From the NCBI RefSeq assembly GCF_012726295.1, contig NZ_JABAOB010000002.1, forward strand, positions 248,001-312,000: a stretch of DNA of 64,000 bases, read 5' to 3'. Each line of letters opens with the position of its first letter. The stretch's first letter is position 1. This document shows positions 35,593-44,449 of the stretch, one piece after another. Under the pieces are notes generated by a model. The model searched no databases. It had not been told where the DNA came from and saw only the letters and a list, made by a program, of their open reading frames with translations. The translations under genes and the position numbers were made by a program. This stretch comes from Chitinophaga sp. Ak27 (GTDB taxonomy: Bacteria > Bacteroidota > Bacteroidia > Chitinophagales > Chitinophagaceae).

Positions 35593-38500
35593 ATGGCCGA
35601 TAAACACTTTGTAGTACAGGGAGCCACCTGTAAATGCGATTTTGCCGCCAATACTGATAAGCTAGTCATCAGCGGTAACAACCGTGATTATATCAATGAT
35701 GGAGACGGCAGCGAAAAACCTATCGCTAGCACAAAAGATACCGGGACACCCCTGGAAGCAAAAACATTTGGCAGCTGCAGCAAAAATAACAACAATGCTT
35801 GCGTACCGTCTATCACCGCCTGGCAACAGCCATATGAAAAGGTAACCCTTACCAATGGAGGAAAGGTACTCACAGAAGATAGTAAAGCAGTATGTGCTAC
35901 CGCAGGTACTCCCTGCATCTCTATTGTTTTCCATGGGCAAACCGCCGCGGTAAACAGCGCTCATTTCGATAAAGTGGAAGTAGAAACGATGTCGGCACTC
36001 AACCCGATGGCGCCCAAGCCAGCAAATCGTAGGGAAATGCCTAAAGTGCATACGATTAAAGCTGTGGTAGAAGGAAGGGTGCCAGCGCTGGAACTGGTGA
36101 GTGGCAGCCAGAAAACAGATGCGGTAAAAGTACTGATCGTAAGAGTAGATGAATCGATTAACTTCTCGGTAAAATCTTATTTCAATGAAGCGAAGGCAGA
36201 TAAAGACAAGGTAAGTTGGAAAATCCTCGAAGGACAAGGCTTTGAAGGCGCCGCCCGGGATTTCAACGAGGCAGGTCCTACCCTGAAAATGAACTTCGAC
36301 GTAGCCGGCAACTATCGCGTGATGGCCTATGGCAATGAAGGCGATGATACCCGCTGTTCCCTCGACGTGAAGGTAACGGTTAATAAACTGAAAGACCGCC
36401 TCAGCGTAGGAGAGGGCATGGGGCGACTGCTAAAGGGCAGTGAACAACGCATTCGTAGGGGAGTGCCCGTTACTGTGAATGCCGACTATGAAATGAAGCC
36501 GGCCACTGCAGATGAAAAGAAGCGTGTATCCATGCAGGTGACCGACCAGGCAGGCAATATCGTAGCAGCTACGGAACCCGGCAATGACAAGATTACGTTT
36601 ACACCCGACAACACTGCTACCACTTATAAAGTAACAGCCACTATGGCGGCGGATACACCCGACGGCGCGCCACAGACAGTAAGCCAGGATATGGTGTCGG
36701 AAGCAAATGGCGTAGTAGCCGTTACCAACGACCAACAGGCCGATGTAGTCAGACCCGGCACCACCATGAGCTTTAAAGTAAGCGAAATGGTATACAAAAC
36801 GCAGGTACAGGACTTTGAAAGCAGCATGGTCAAGTGGCAGCTCAACGGCCGCGATGTGGGCACCGGTTCTGCTATTTCACTGGATGGCCGCATGCACTTT
36901 ATGCGCCCCGGCAAGTATGTAGTGGAAGCTTACGTGATGAAAGCCGATGCCTGGGATGCCCGCAAAGGCGCACCCGCCGGCAATCATCAGAAAGACGACT
37001 GGCGCTTCGAAGTGAAAAACAACGAAGTGGTACAGCTGGAAGTGGAAGGTGGTACCACCGACTGGATAGTAGGTAAACACTACACGCTGGTAGCTAAAAC
37101 CCTTATGAAATACCAGCGGGAGCTGGATGGCCCGCTGACATGGGTGCCTAACAACAACAGCAGCACAGAAAAGAATGCAGGCGTTTACGCCACCCATGCA
37201 GGCAAATTCTATATGACCGCCACGCTCGGCACTTCTACCAAAAGGCTGGAAGTAAATGCAAAATATGCCGCCATCACCCGCTGGTGCTTTGGAGATAAAG
37301 AAGGCGTGTATAAATCCTTCGCCGGCTGGAAAGAAACGATGAAAGTCCTGGTCAGCTGCCCCGCGGCAGCAGGAGAAAAAGTCAACCTGCATATCCTGGA
37401 AGCCGACAAGTCGAGCTTTAATTATATTAAAGACCTGGGTGAGGCCACTTTTGATACCAACGGCGATATCAAACTCGATGTCAAAACCGATGATCTCAAA
37501 CCACTGCTGAAGAAATTATATGAATGGAATGAATACGACGTTTGCTTCGGTATCCTGCAAAGACCCGGAGGCATTGAGTTTGCAGATGTGAAAACGGTAG
37601 AGGCAAAGGGCAAAAAGTTTTGGTATCCCAAAAAAGAAAGCAACCTGCGTGACAAGGAAACAGGAAAATATGTGTACATCGACGGCACCAAAGAAGTGGT
37701 GTCCGTTCACTTCTACGACAGTAAAGATTATCCCGCTTATAAAGTGTATAAATATGGGGAGAAGATAAAGATCCATATCCAGACGCGCAACCTGGGAGGG
37801 GAAATGCTTACCCTGCAGCTCTGGGAAAATAAATACAAGGAAGAAGATAAACTGGTATTGGAGCTGACCACTAAGGTAGGCGACCAGGAAATCCTGAATA
37901 TAGATTTGGACACCGGCAAGTTAAAAACGGGCGTAAAAGCTAAAGATGATAATCTTCGGGCTTTCTATGTCATTATCAAATCCAAGGATGCCGATAAGTT
38001 TGAATTCCCGAAGGAAGTAGCAGATAAAAACACCTTCAATCCTAAAACCATTAGTTATTACCAGCATATTAAACTCTCGGATGGTGCGGCTGATTTGCTG
38101 AATAAAGTGACCAAAGATGTAGCGCCCACCGTGCTGGGAGAAGCATTGGAGAAAGAAGAATCTTCCGGCGGCTGTCCGCGCTGCAATGAAAAAATAACGC
38201 CGGCTACATTGAAGAAAATGTTCCCGGATGCTACGCCGGAAAGCCTGCAAACAACTGCCGACATCTACAACAAATACATGAAGGAACTGGGCATGAACAC
38301 CTGTTGGAATAAAGCCCATTTCTTTGCACAGATCATGGTGGAAACCGGCAGCACGCTGCACCTGAAAAGCGGGGAAAGCTTTAACTGGTACTGGAAAAGC
38401 CTGATTGAAAACTTCGGCGCCTTTCAAACCACAGAAGGCCGGGCCAAAGCGGAACTATGGGGTAGGGCCAATGAAAAGCCTCCTCACCCGGGCGTAACTC

Positions 38501-39525
38501 CTGAGAATGAAAAGAATATTGCGAACTACGCCTATGGCCCCGACGCCGCTAAAGGAAGGGAGCTGGGAAATACCCAGGCCAACGATGGCTGGAACTTCCG
38601 CGGGAAAGGCCCCATCCAGCTAACGGGCCGCACCGCTTACGACTACGCCAACACCTACACGAAGCGGGAGAACGCAGATATCATTGCTGATCCCGACCTG
38701 GTGATTAAAGACCTGAAGATAGGAGTGCTGTCGTCTATGGCTTTCTGGAAATGGAAAGGACTGCAGAACGCGGCCAATGGCAATACAGAAGTGACCGAAA
38801 AGATCAGCAAGAAAGTAGGTAAAGATGCCGTGACATCCGACGGCAAAAGTAGCCACGCAGAAAAGAAAAAAGCATTTAAGGAAACAACATCGGTCGTGTT
38901 TAAAGTGAGTGAATGCTTGTACGGTATCATTCCCGCCGGCGACAACAACAAGTACCGGATTGATGTGGACCTGTTTACCTACCAGCAGATCCGGATCAAC
39001 AAAGAATCTAAGCAATACCAGTTTGATGTGTACAACAAGAACGCCCTGGTGAAAACATATGTCATCAACGCCAACGAGAAAACCCTGTTGCCTTTCCCTG
39101 AAACAGGGCCTAACTGGGGCCGTTTTGGGACCAGGGATGCCGGTGGAGATAACTATGCGGCGCCGAAAGTAGCCGCGGCCTTCTTTGGCTTCTTTTATTC
39201 GCTGCCGCTCAATGGATATGCCGGCACGCTCTACTATAACGACATTTCTGCCAATGACGGAAGAAATATCGGGCACCAGGGCCACGTGCACGGCGATGAT
39301 ATGGATATCCGCTATCCCGGCGCAGCGCCTGATGAGCGGTACTGGTATGACGCTAAAGCACATTATCCATCAGAAGAAAAATTTGTAGAAACCCTGGAAA
39401 ATATTCTTACCATTGCCTTAAAATGGGGCTTTAATACCAACTATGCGTATAAAGCAGGTATTAAACATACCAAAGGAGTGGCGATGAGCGTTCATCAGGA
39501 TCACTTTCATATCGGATTAAGATAA
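35593..39525 (+). CDS. PAAR-like (DUF4280) T6SS effector with GH19 and LAS-peptidase domains
   Basis: A 1310-residue multidomain toxin. Residues 1-130 are a DUF4280 PAAR-like tip ('VVQGATCKCDFAANTDKL', conserved cysteines). Residues about 150-850 hold several Ig-like modules. Residues about 860-1115 are a GH19 chitinase/lysozyme-like domain with a candidate acid E917 in 'FFAQIMVETGS' and the motif 'FRGKGPIQLTGR' near 1001. Residues about 1120-1310 are a LAS-type metallopeptidase: H1231-x-x-G-x-x-x-D1238 and H1304-F-H1306 match the MepA-like zinc pattern. Both enzymes should cut peptidoglycan, one the sugar chain and one the peptide. A lipoprotein gene follows after 10 bases. Confidence 0.88.
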   Translation: MADKHFVVQGATCKCDFAANTDKLVISGNNRDYINDGDGSEKPIASTKDTGTPLEAKTFGSCSKNNNNACVPSITAWQQPYEKVTLTNGGKVLTEDSKAVCATAGTPCISIVFHGQTAAVNSAHFDKVEVETMSALNPMAPKPANRREMPKVHTIKAVVEGRVPALELVSGSQKTDAVKVLIVRVDESINFSVKSYFNEAKADKDKVSWKILEGQGFEGAARDFNEAGPTLKMNFDVAGNYRVMAYGNEGDDTRCSLDVKVTVNKLKDRLSVGEGMGRLLKGSEQRIRRGVPVTVNADYEMKPATADEKKRVSMQVTDQAGNIVAATEPGNDKITFTPDNTATTYKVTATMAADTPDGAPQTVSQDMVSEANGVVAVTNDQQADVVRPGTTMSFKVSEMVYKTQVQDFESSMVKWQLNGRDVGTGSAISLDGRMHFMRPGKYVVEAYVMKADAWDARKGAPAGNHQKDDWRFEVKNNEVVQLEVEGGTTDWIVGKHYTLVAKTLMKYQRELDGPLTWVPNNNSSTEKNAGVYATHAGKFYMTATLGTSTKRLEVNAKYAAITRWCFGDKEGVYKSFAGWKETMKVLVSCPAAAGEKVNLHILEADKSSFNYIKDLGEATFDTNGDIKLDVKTDDLKPLLKKLYEWNEYDVCFGILQRPGGIEFADVKTVEAKGKKFWYPKKESNLRDKETGKYVYIDGTKEVVSVHFYDSKDYPAYKVYKYGEKIKIHIQTRNLGGEMLTLQLWENKYKEEDKLVLELTTKVGDQEILNIDLDTGKLKTGVKAKDDNLRAFYVIIKSKDADKFEFPKEVADKNTFNPKTISYYQHIKLSDGAADLLNKVTKDVAPTVLGEALEKEESSGGCPRCNEKITPATLKKMFPDATPESLQTTADIYNKYMKELGMNTCWNKAHFFAQIMVETGSTLHLKSGESFNWYWKSLIENFGAFQTTEGRAKAELWGRANEKPPHPGVTPENEKNIANYAYGPDAAKGRELGNTQANDGWNFRGKGPIQLTGRTAYDYANTYTKRENADIIADPDLVIKDLKIGVLSSMAFWKWKGLQNAANGNTEVTEKISKKVGKDAVTSDGKSSHAEKKKAFKETTSVVFKVSECLYGIIPAGDNNKYRIDVDLFTYQQIRINKESKQYQFDVYNKNALVKTYVINANEKTLLPFPETGPNWGRFGTRDAGGDNYAAPKVAAAFFGFFYSLPLNGYAGTLYYNDISANDGRNIGHQGHVHGDDMDIRYPGAAPDERYWYDAKAHYPSEEKFVETLENILTIALKWGFNTNYAYKAGIKHTKGVAMSVHQDHFHIGLR

Positions 39526-39535
39526 ACAACAAACA

Positions 39536-40669
39536 ATGTATAAACACACCTTCACCGGAATCGTTGCGATGGTATTGGCTTGCGTGGGCTGTCATCCACA
39601 GGAAAGTAATACGAAACAGGCAGCGCAAACCGATAGTGTTAAACCAATTGAAAACGTATATACCATGAATGCTGCTTTACTGAAAAAGCACAAGGAATTG
39701 CAGATGAGGCTGGAAGCATCAGAAGATGGATCTTATCCTATTTATAAATATACCGAAACCGATGTAAACGTGGCACTGCCAGCCATCGCAGAAGGGTTGA
39801 AAGCGCAGCATTTTGTGCAGTTGTCCGACGACGCTTTTAAAGCAAAGATCCGCAGTATATTCGGCGATGTTTTTGAACCCGGTAGTTGCGACACCAAAAA
39901 ACATGAACAGTTTATCACTTTGTTTGACGGGAAGAAAAAAGAAGACGAAGAATATTGGTATACGGTTGATAATATTTTTGTTTCCACGGGATATCATTTT
40001 ATTACCCATGTACCGCTGGTGGGCGACTTCGTAGAATTTACCGACAGTGCCCACTATAAGATACAGTTGCTGCCCACGATGGTATCCAGGAATAAATACC
40101 TGCTCAACGACAGCAAGGCCGACCTGGCCATCCTGCTGGCCAACGACTCCGTATTCCTGAAAAGGTTGGTAAAACAGTACGGCTATACGAAAGAACCCCG
40201 TATCAACGACCTGGTCATGAACGATTATGCCCGTATGGATGATAACCATATTGGTACCGTGGGTGAATCCATTTTTGTGAAGGATTGCAGGGGGAAAATG
40301 TCTATCCGGGAAGACCTGCTCACCTGGATAAAAGACCATACCACCGCGGAAGATCACCGTTTACTGGATGGCCTGAACTGGTATGCTTCGGCATTGTACG
40401 ACAACAGCGGCAGTACCGAATTTACCGGGCAAAAGCCTTTTGAGCTGTGGTCGCTGGAAGAAAAGAGAAAGATTGTGGCCTATGTAGCTAATATTTACGT
40501 GCCGCTGTTTCATGCGCTGGTACCTAAGAACCCCGCTACGTGGCCGGCTGGCACTATCCTGGAAAACCTGTTCCTGGAAGATAAAGGGCTGCGTGACTAT
40601 TTAATTCAGCAACAGTATTTCGGATTACCGGAATTAAGAAAAGAAATAGAACCCAGTATTGTGAAGTAA
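39536..40669 (+). CDS. Lipoprotein of unknown function, candidate immunity protein
   Basis: A 377-residue protein with an N-terminal hydrophobic segment and candidate lipidation cysteine at residue 19 ('MVLACVGCHPQ'). The mature part is mostly helical with aromatic-rich segments ('FVSTGYHFITHVPLVGDF', 'FLKRLVKQYGYT'). I do not recognise the family. It is ten bases behind the peptidoglycan-attacking effector and is the last gene before a strong terminator. An envelope-located product in this place is what one expects of an immunity protein against a cell-wall enzyme, although at 377 residues it is larger than most such proteins. Confidence 0.72.
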   Translation: MYKHTFTGIVAMVLACVGCHPQESNTKQAAQTDSVKPIENVYTMNAALLKKHKELQMRLEASEDGSYPIYKYTETDVNVALPAIAEGLKAQHFVQLSDDAFKAKIRSIFGDVFEPGSCDTKKHEQFITLFDGKKKEDEEYWYTVDNIFVSTGYHFITHVPLVGDFVEFTDSAHYKIQLLPTMVSRNKYLLNDSKADLAILLANDSVFLKRLVKQYGYTKEPRINDLVMNDYARMDDNHIGTVGESIFVKDCRGKMSIREDLLTWIKDHTTAEDHRLLDGLNWYASALYDNSGSTEFTGQKPFELWSLEEKRKIVAYVANIYVPLFHALVPKNPATWPAGTILENLFLEDKGLRDYLIQQQYFGLPELRKEIEPSIVK

Positions 40670-40687
40670 TCAAGCATATTAACAGGC

Positions 40688-40735
40688 AATAAGAAAAGGG
40701 TTGCATTCCATCCGGAATGCAACCCTTTTCTTATT
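40688..40735. terminator. Strong bidirectional terminator ending the T6SS island
   Basis: A perfect 22-bp stem (40688-40709 with 40714-40735) around a four-base loop, with A-rich and T-rich flanks in both directions. It separates the T6SS island from the convergent dehydrogenase gene. Confidence 0.95.
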
Positions 40736-40742
40736 GATAATA

Positions 40743-42071
40743 TTATTTTTTTACCGACACCCGCCAGATGGTATTGGCAGCATCATCAGCTACCAGCAGG
40801 GAACCATCTTTCATCATGGCCATACCTACGGGGCGGCCATGTACTTCACTTTTAGGCTCGTTGGCGATAAAGCCGGTCAGGAAATCTTCCGCTTTACCGG
40901 CAGGCTTGCCGTTTTGGAAAGGAATGTAAATGATTTTGTAGCCCGACAGGTAAGTACGGTTCCAGGAGCCGTGCTGGCTGATGAAAGCGCCATTTCTGTA
41001 TTTTTCCGGGAAGGCAGTTCCCTTATAGAAAAGTAGGCCCAGTGAGGCAGAGTGGGCCATCAGCGCTACATCCGGCGTAATAGATTTTTTTACCAGCTCA
41101 GGTTCCTTGCCTTTGAAAGAGGGATCTTCATGCTGACCAAAATACGCGTAAGGCCAGCCATAAAAGCCGCCTTCCTGCACACTGGTAAAATAGTCGGGCA
41201 CGAGGTCGTCGCCCAACTGATCCCGTTCATTGACTACCGTCCACAAAGTATGGGTGCCCGGCGCCCAGTCCATACCCACAGGGTTGCGGAGCCCGTTGGC
41301 ATATATCTTCAGGTCGGAGCCATCAGGATTCATGATCAATATATTGGCCCTGTTTTTTTCCACTTCCATTCCCTGTTCGGCATCGTTGGTACCAGACCCT
41401 ACAGACACCAGCAACTTGCTGCCATCTTCATTGGGAATGATGTTCCGCGTCCAGTGATTATTATAGCCGCCAGCAGGCAAGGTCACTATTTTCTTGCCAT
41501 CAGCCTCCATGGTGGTCATCCCGGTTTGATAAGGATACTGTACAATACCATCGGTGTTGGCTACATAAAAGATATTATTCAATATCAGCATACCCATGGG
41601 CTGGTTCAGCTTTTTCAGGAAGGTATACCGTTCCTCCGGAAGCCCATCATGGTTAGTATCCCGGAACATGGTAATCCTGTTGGCCGTAATGTTGTTATTT
41701 TCTGAGTTCGCTTTACCGCTCCATTTGTTGATCACCTCTTGGGTAAACCGCTTGATCGCATGCGCTTCTGATACAAACACATCGCCATTGGGCGCTACGT
41801 ATATCCATCGGGGGTTTTGCAGGCCGTCTGCAAATTTGGTCACCTCAAAGCCAGGAGGAGCAATAGGTTTGCTGCCGTCTTTCCAGCCAATTACATCGCT
41901 GAAGTTGGTGACAGACTTGGTAGCTCCCGGGAGAGGCAGCGAATCCGGCGGTGTGTTGTTGGCCGCAGCCAGGGAGTCTTGGGCTGCATGCGCCGGGGGG
42001 CGTGAACCATGACAACTGCATAATGACAATAATAAGGCAGTCACAGCTGCAGACAAGTATTTTTTTTCCAT
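40743..42071 (-). CDS. PQQ-dependent sugar dehydrogenase-like lipoprotein (sorbosone dehydrogenase family)
   Basis: A 442-residue periplasmic lipoprotein (signal ending 'LSLCSC', Cys near residue 20) with a six-bladed propeller of the glucose/sorbosone dehydrogenase family. Family signatures are 'GLQNPRWIYVAPNGDVFVSE' near residue 85, 'RITMFRDTNHDGLPEE', 'YANGLRNPVGMDWAPGT' and 'NERDQLGDDLVPDYFT' with the calcium-binding acidic residues, and 'GRPVGMAMMKDGSLLVADD' at the end. The family oxidises sugars or sugar derivatives using pyrroloquinoline quinone. No PQQ biosynthesis gene is visible nearby. Monocistronic. Confidence 0.92.
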   Translation of the reverse strand: MEKKYLSAAVTALLLSLCSCHGSRPPAHAAQDSLAAANNTPPDSLPLPGATKSVTNFSDVIGWKDGSKPIAPPGFEVTKFADGLQNPRWIYVAPNGDVFVSEAHAIKRFTQEVINKWSGKANSENNNITANRITMFRDTNHDGLPEERYTFLKKLNQPMGMLILNNIFYVANTDGIVQYPYQTGMTTMEADGKKIVTLPAGGYNNHWTRNIIPNEDGSKLLVSVGSGTNDAEQGMEVEKNRANILIMNPDGSDLKIYANGLRNPVGMDWAPGTHTLWTVVNERDQLGDDLVPDYFTSVQEGGFYGWPYAYFGQHEDPSFKGKEPELVKKSITPDVALMAHSASLGLLFYKGTAFPEKYRNGAFISQHGSWNRTYLSGYKIIYIPFQNGKPAGKAEDFLTGFIANEPKSEVHGRPVGMAMMKDGSLLVADDAANTIWRVSVKK

Positions 42072-42147
42072 CGCTATAGGGGTTGAAGGGCAAAAGTTAC
42101 ATCTTTTTACATTAACGGGTTGATTTTTTCATATTAATTACAACTAA

Positions 42148-42181
42148 AAACGGGTATCTCCATCAGCAGAGATACCCGTTT
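42148..42181 (-). terminator. Terminator of the SGNH hydrolase gene
   Basis: The stem 'AAACGGGTATCTC' / 'GAGATACCCGTTT' (13 bp, 8-base loop) is followed on the minus strand by TTTTAG. It begins ten bases after the stop codon of the minus-strand gene. Confidence 0.9.
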
Positions 42182-42190
42182 CCTTTTGCC

Positions 42191-43150
42191 TTACATCTTC
42201 ACTAGTTTATATCGTTGCGATTGGTTCACCATAATAAAGTAGATGCCGGGCCTCCAGTTTCTCACATCCAGGCGGTTGCTCATCGTATTTTGTTGCAGGT
42301 GGATCAATGCGCCGCTACTATTGTAAACAGCCACGCTGAATACCGTTTCTATGATATCCTGCAGCAGTACATGATTTGTAGCAGGGTTAGGAAATAGCCA
42401 ACCCTGTTTAGGAGGCATAGGGGGAAGGGTAGGCGTAGTAGCAATAGATTTATAGCCACAGAGTGAATCCGGTATTGCGGCAGCTACTACACGGCTGAAC
42501 AGGATACTTTGTCCCAGTGAATTAAAATGCACGTCATCGCCGCTGTTGTACAACGGGGTAATGAATCCCCTGTTGGTGGCCATACCTGTATAGAAATCGA
42601 TCGCATAGGCGCCAAAGTACTTGATAATGGTATCTTTCATTTGTCGCAGGCGGGTAGCGGCGTCATACCCCAAATTACCCCTGGGCTGCGTAGTGCTTGC
42701 CCACAGGGGGATATGAGCCTGCTCGGCGGCCTGCTTCAACGCGAGGAAGTTGGCCCGCTGTTTATCCAGCGGAAAACCTTTTGCCTCATCGTTGGTGGGC
42801 ATATTAACGATGATGGCATCAGGATGCAGCGATATGGCTTTGGTAATGTTATGCGCGGTATCTACGCTGATGATGATGCCCAGCGTAGTATAAGGCGGTG
42901 TACCGTTGGGCATGATCTGCTGGGTGGTATACCCGCCAATAGCGAGGTTGATCACCGTATCATCGACGTTATGACTGGCTTTGAGATAGCGGGCATAACG
43001 GAATGGCCAGGCGCTGTCACGGCTGGGCAGTCCATTGCCCCAGGCAGTGGAAGAACCCAGTACGACGATTTTCAACGGGCTACTGCAATTTTGTGCATAG
43101 CTGATGCAGGTACCAAGACAAAAGACTGCCAGGAGTAAACACTTTTTCAT
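42191..43150 (-). CDS. Secreted SGNH/GDSL hydrolase with T9SS type A sorting domain
   Basis: A 319-residue esterase-like protein. I use the ATG at 43150 because it gives a good signal peptide ('LAVFCLGTCISYAQ'); the frame extends to 43252 with an unlikely leader. The nucleophile is in 'VVLGSSTAWGNGL' (block I), and block V is 'DDVHFNSLG' with the D-x-x-H pair. Intermediate motifs are 'NLAIGGYTT' and 'VNMPTNDE'. The last 75 residues ('LFPNPATNHVLLQ' to 'YFIMVNQSQRYKLVKM') are a type A C-terminal sorting domain, so type IX secretion should carry it outside the cell. It probably removes acyl groups from glycans. Confidence 0.91.
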   Translation of the reverse strand: MKKCLLLAVFCLGTCISYAQNCSSPLKIVVLGSSTAWGNGLPSRDSAWPFRYARYLKASHNVDDTVINLAIGGYTTQQIMPNGTPPYTTLGIIISVDTAHNITKAISLHPDAIIVNMPTNDEAKGFPLDKQRANFLALKQAAEQAHIPLWASTTQPRGNLGYDAATRLRQMKDTIIKYFGAYAIDFYTGMATNRGFITPLYNSGDDVHFNSLGQSILFSRVVAAAIPDSLCGYKSIATTPTLPPMPPKQGWLFPNPATNHVLLQDIIETVFSVAVYNSSGALIHLQQNTMSNRLDVRNWRPGIYFIMVNQSQRYKLVKM

Positions 43151-43363
43151 GGTAGTGGTATTGATAAAAATGCTGGTAGTAGTACTGCAGAGGGTATCTG
43201 GAACAGGAAGGTGGATTAGCCACTGCCTCAAAGTAATAGCATAGCACTGCACTCATATTGCAGTAGACCTGTTTTCGGTTCATTTACTGCTAACTTTCTC
43301 TCTCTCAATAAAAGCCGGAAAAAAAAGAACCAAATATTTATCTTTATAACTTCTTCAATAATT

Positions 43364-44341
43364 ATGAACATGAACAGAAAACGTATTATCGCAGGTCTGA
43401 TATGTTGTATGGGCCTGGGACTGGCATATCCATCCGGTGTGATGGCGCAGGTGTCAGCTATTAAAACGGAAACCGTGACAGGTGGTTCCCTGATTGGCCG
43501 CTGGGATATCAAAGTGAATGAAAATGGGACAGACAAACCATCCTGGCTGGAAGTAGAACTCTCCGGCTTCAGAACCCTGGTAGGCCGCTTTGTGAGCACA
43601 GGTGGTAGCGCCCGGCCTATTTCAAAGGTCAACTTCGATAACGGTAAATTCAGCTTTGCTATCCCTCCACAATGGGAACGCGAAGATCGCGATCTGACAC
43701 TTGAAGGAACCGTAACTGCTGACGGTATCAGCGGTACTATTCATACCAGCGACGGGCAGTCTTATCCCTTTACAGGCGTAAAAGCACCCGACCTGAAAAG
43801 AACCACACCTCCCGTATGGGGCAAACCCATTAAATTATTTAATGGGAAAGACCTGACCGGCTGGAAAGCACTGGGCGAAAACCAATGGATCGTTAAAAAC
43901 GGTGTGTTGAGTAGCCCTCACTCCGGCGCTAACCTGATTTCCGAAAAGACTTTCACCGACTTCAAATTACACCTTGAATTCCGCTATCAGAAAGGAAGTA
44001 ACAGTGGTGTATACCTGAGAGGCCGCTATGAAACACAGATCATCGACAATCCTAAAACCGACCATCCAAACAGTCACCTGTTCGGAGGCGTATATGGATT
44101 CCTGGTGCCCAGTGAAAATGCGGCGATCGGACCTGATCAGTGGCAAACATATGATATCACCCTCGTTGGCCGCATGGTAACGATCGTTGCTAACGGCAAA
44201 ACTATCATCAGCAACCAGGAAATTCCCGGTATCACCGGCGGTGCGCTGGATAGCAATGAAGCGGAACCGGGACCGATCTATTTCCAGGGCGACCATGGCC
44301 CTATTGAATTCAGGAACATCGTCATTACCCCGGCGAAATAA
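43364..44341 (+). CDS. DUF1080 (3-keto-disaccharide hydrolase-like) secreted protein
   Basis: A 325-residue exported protein with a signal peptide ('GLAYPSGVMAQ'). Residues about 35-145 form a beta-rich domain ('GSLIGRWDIKVNENG', 'DLTLEGTVTADGISGTIH'). Residues about 150-325 are a DUF1080 domain, starting with the hallmark 'LFNGKDLTGWKALG' and containing 'HLEFRYQKGSNSGVYLRGRYE', 'GPDQWQTYDI' and the ending 'GPIEFRNIVI'. Some DUF1080 proteins cleave 3-keto-glycosides. It is monocistronic, with a terminator behind it. The substrate is unknown. Confidence 0.9.
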   Translation: MNMNRKRIIAGLICCMGLGLAYPSGVMAQVSAIKTETVTGGSLIGRWDIKVNENGTDKPSWLEVELSGFRTLVGRFVSTGGSARPISKVNFDNGKFSFAIPPQWEREDRDLTLEGTVTADGISGTIHTSDGQSYPFTGVKAPDLKRTTPPVWGKPIKLFNGKDLTGWKALGENQWIVKNGVLSSPHSGANLISEKTFTDFKLHLEFRYQKGSNSGVYLRGRYETQIIDNPKTDHPNSHLFGGVYGFLVPSENAAIGPDQWQTYDITLVGRMVTIVANGKTIISNQEIPGITGGALDSNEAEPGPIYFQGDHGPIEFRNIVITPAK

Positions 44342-44358
44342 TATTTTCCACGAGATAG

Positions 44359-44403
44359 CAAAGGAGCAAAGCGCAGGTATCTCCGCGTCTTTGCTCCTTT
44401 GTT
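44359..44403 (+). terminator. Terminator of the DUF1080 gene
   Basis: The stem 'CAAAGGAGCAAAG' pairs with 'CTTTGCTCCTTTG' (13 bp) around a 17-base loop that can extend the pairing with GC bases. It lies 18 bases after the stop codon. Confidence 0.85.
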
Positions 44404-44426
44404 GTTGGTATTAATACCTATTTTTG
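44398..44426 (+). promoter_or_regulatory. Promoter of the Bcr/CflA-type transporter gene
   Basis: TTTG at 44398-44401 and TATTTTTG at 44419-44426 match the Bacteroidota -33 and -7 boxes with a 17-base spacer, a little shorter than the usual 19-21. The -33 box overlaps the foot of the preceding terminator. Transcription would begin about 15 bases before the ATG. Confidence 0.55.
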
Positions 44427-44449
44427 CAGGATAAGAATCAACAGCAATA

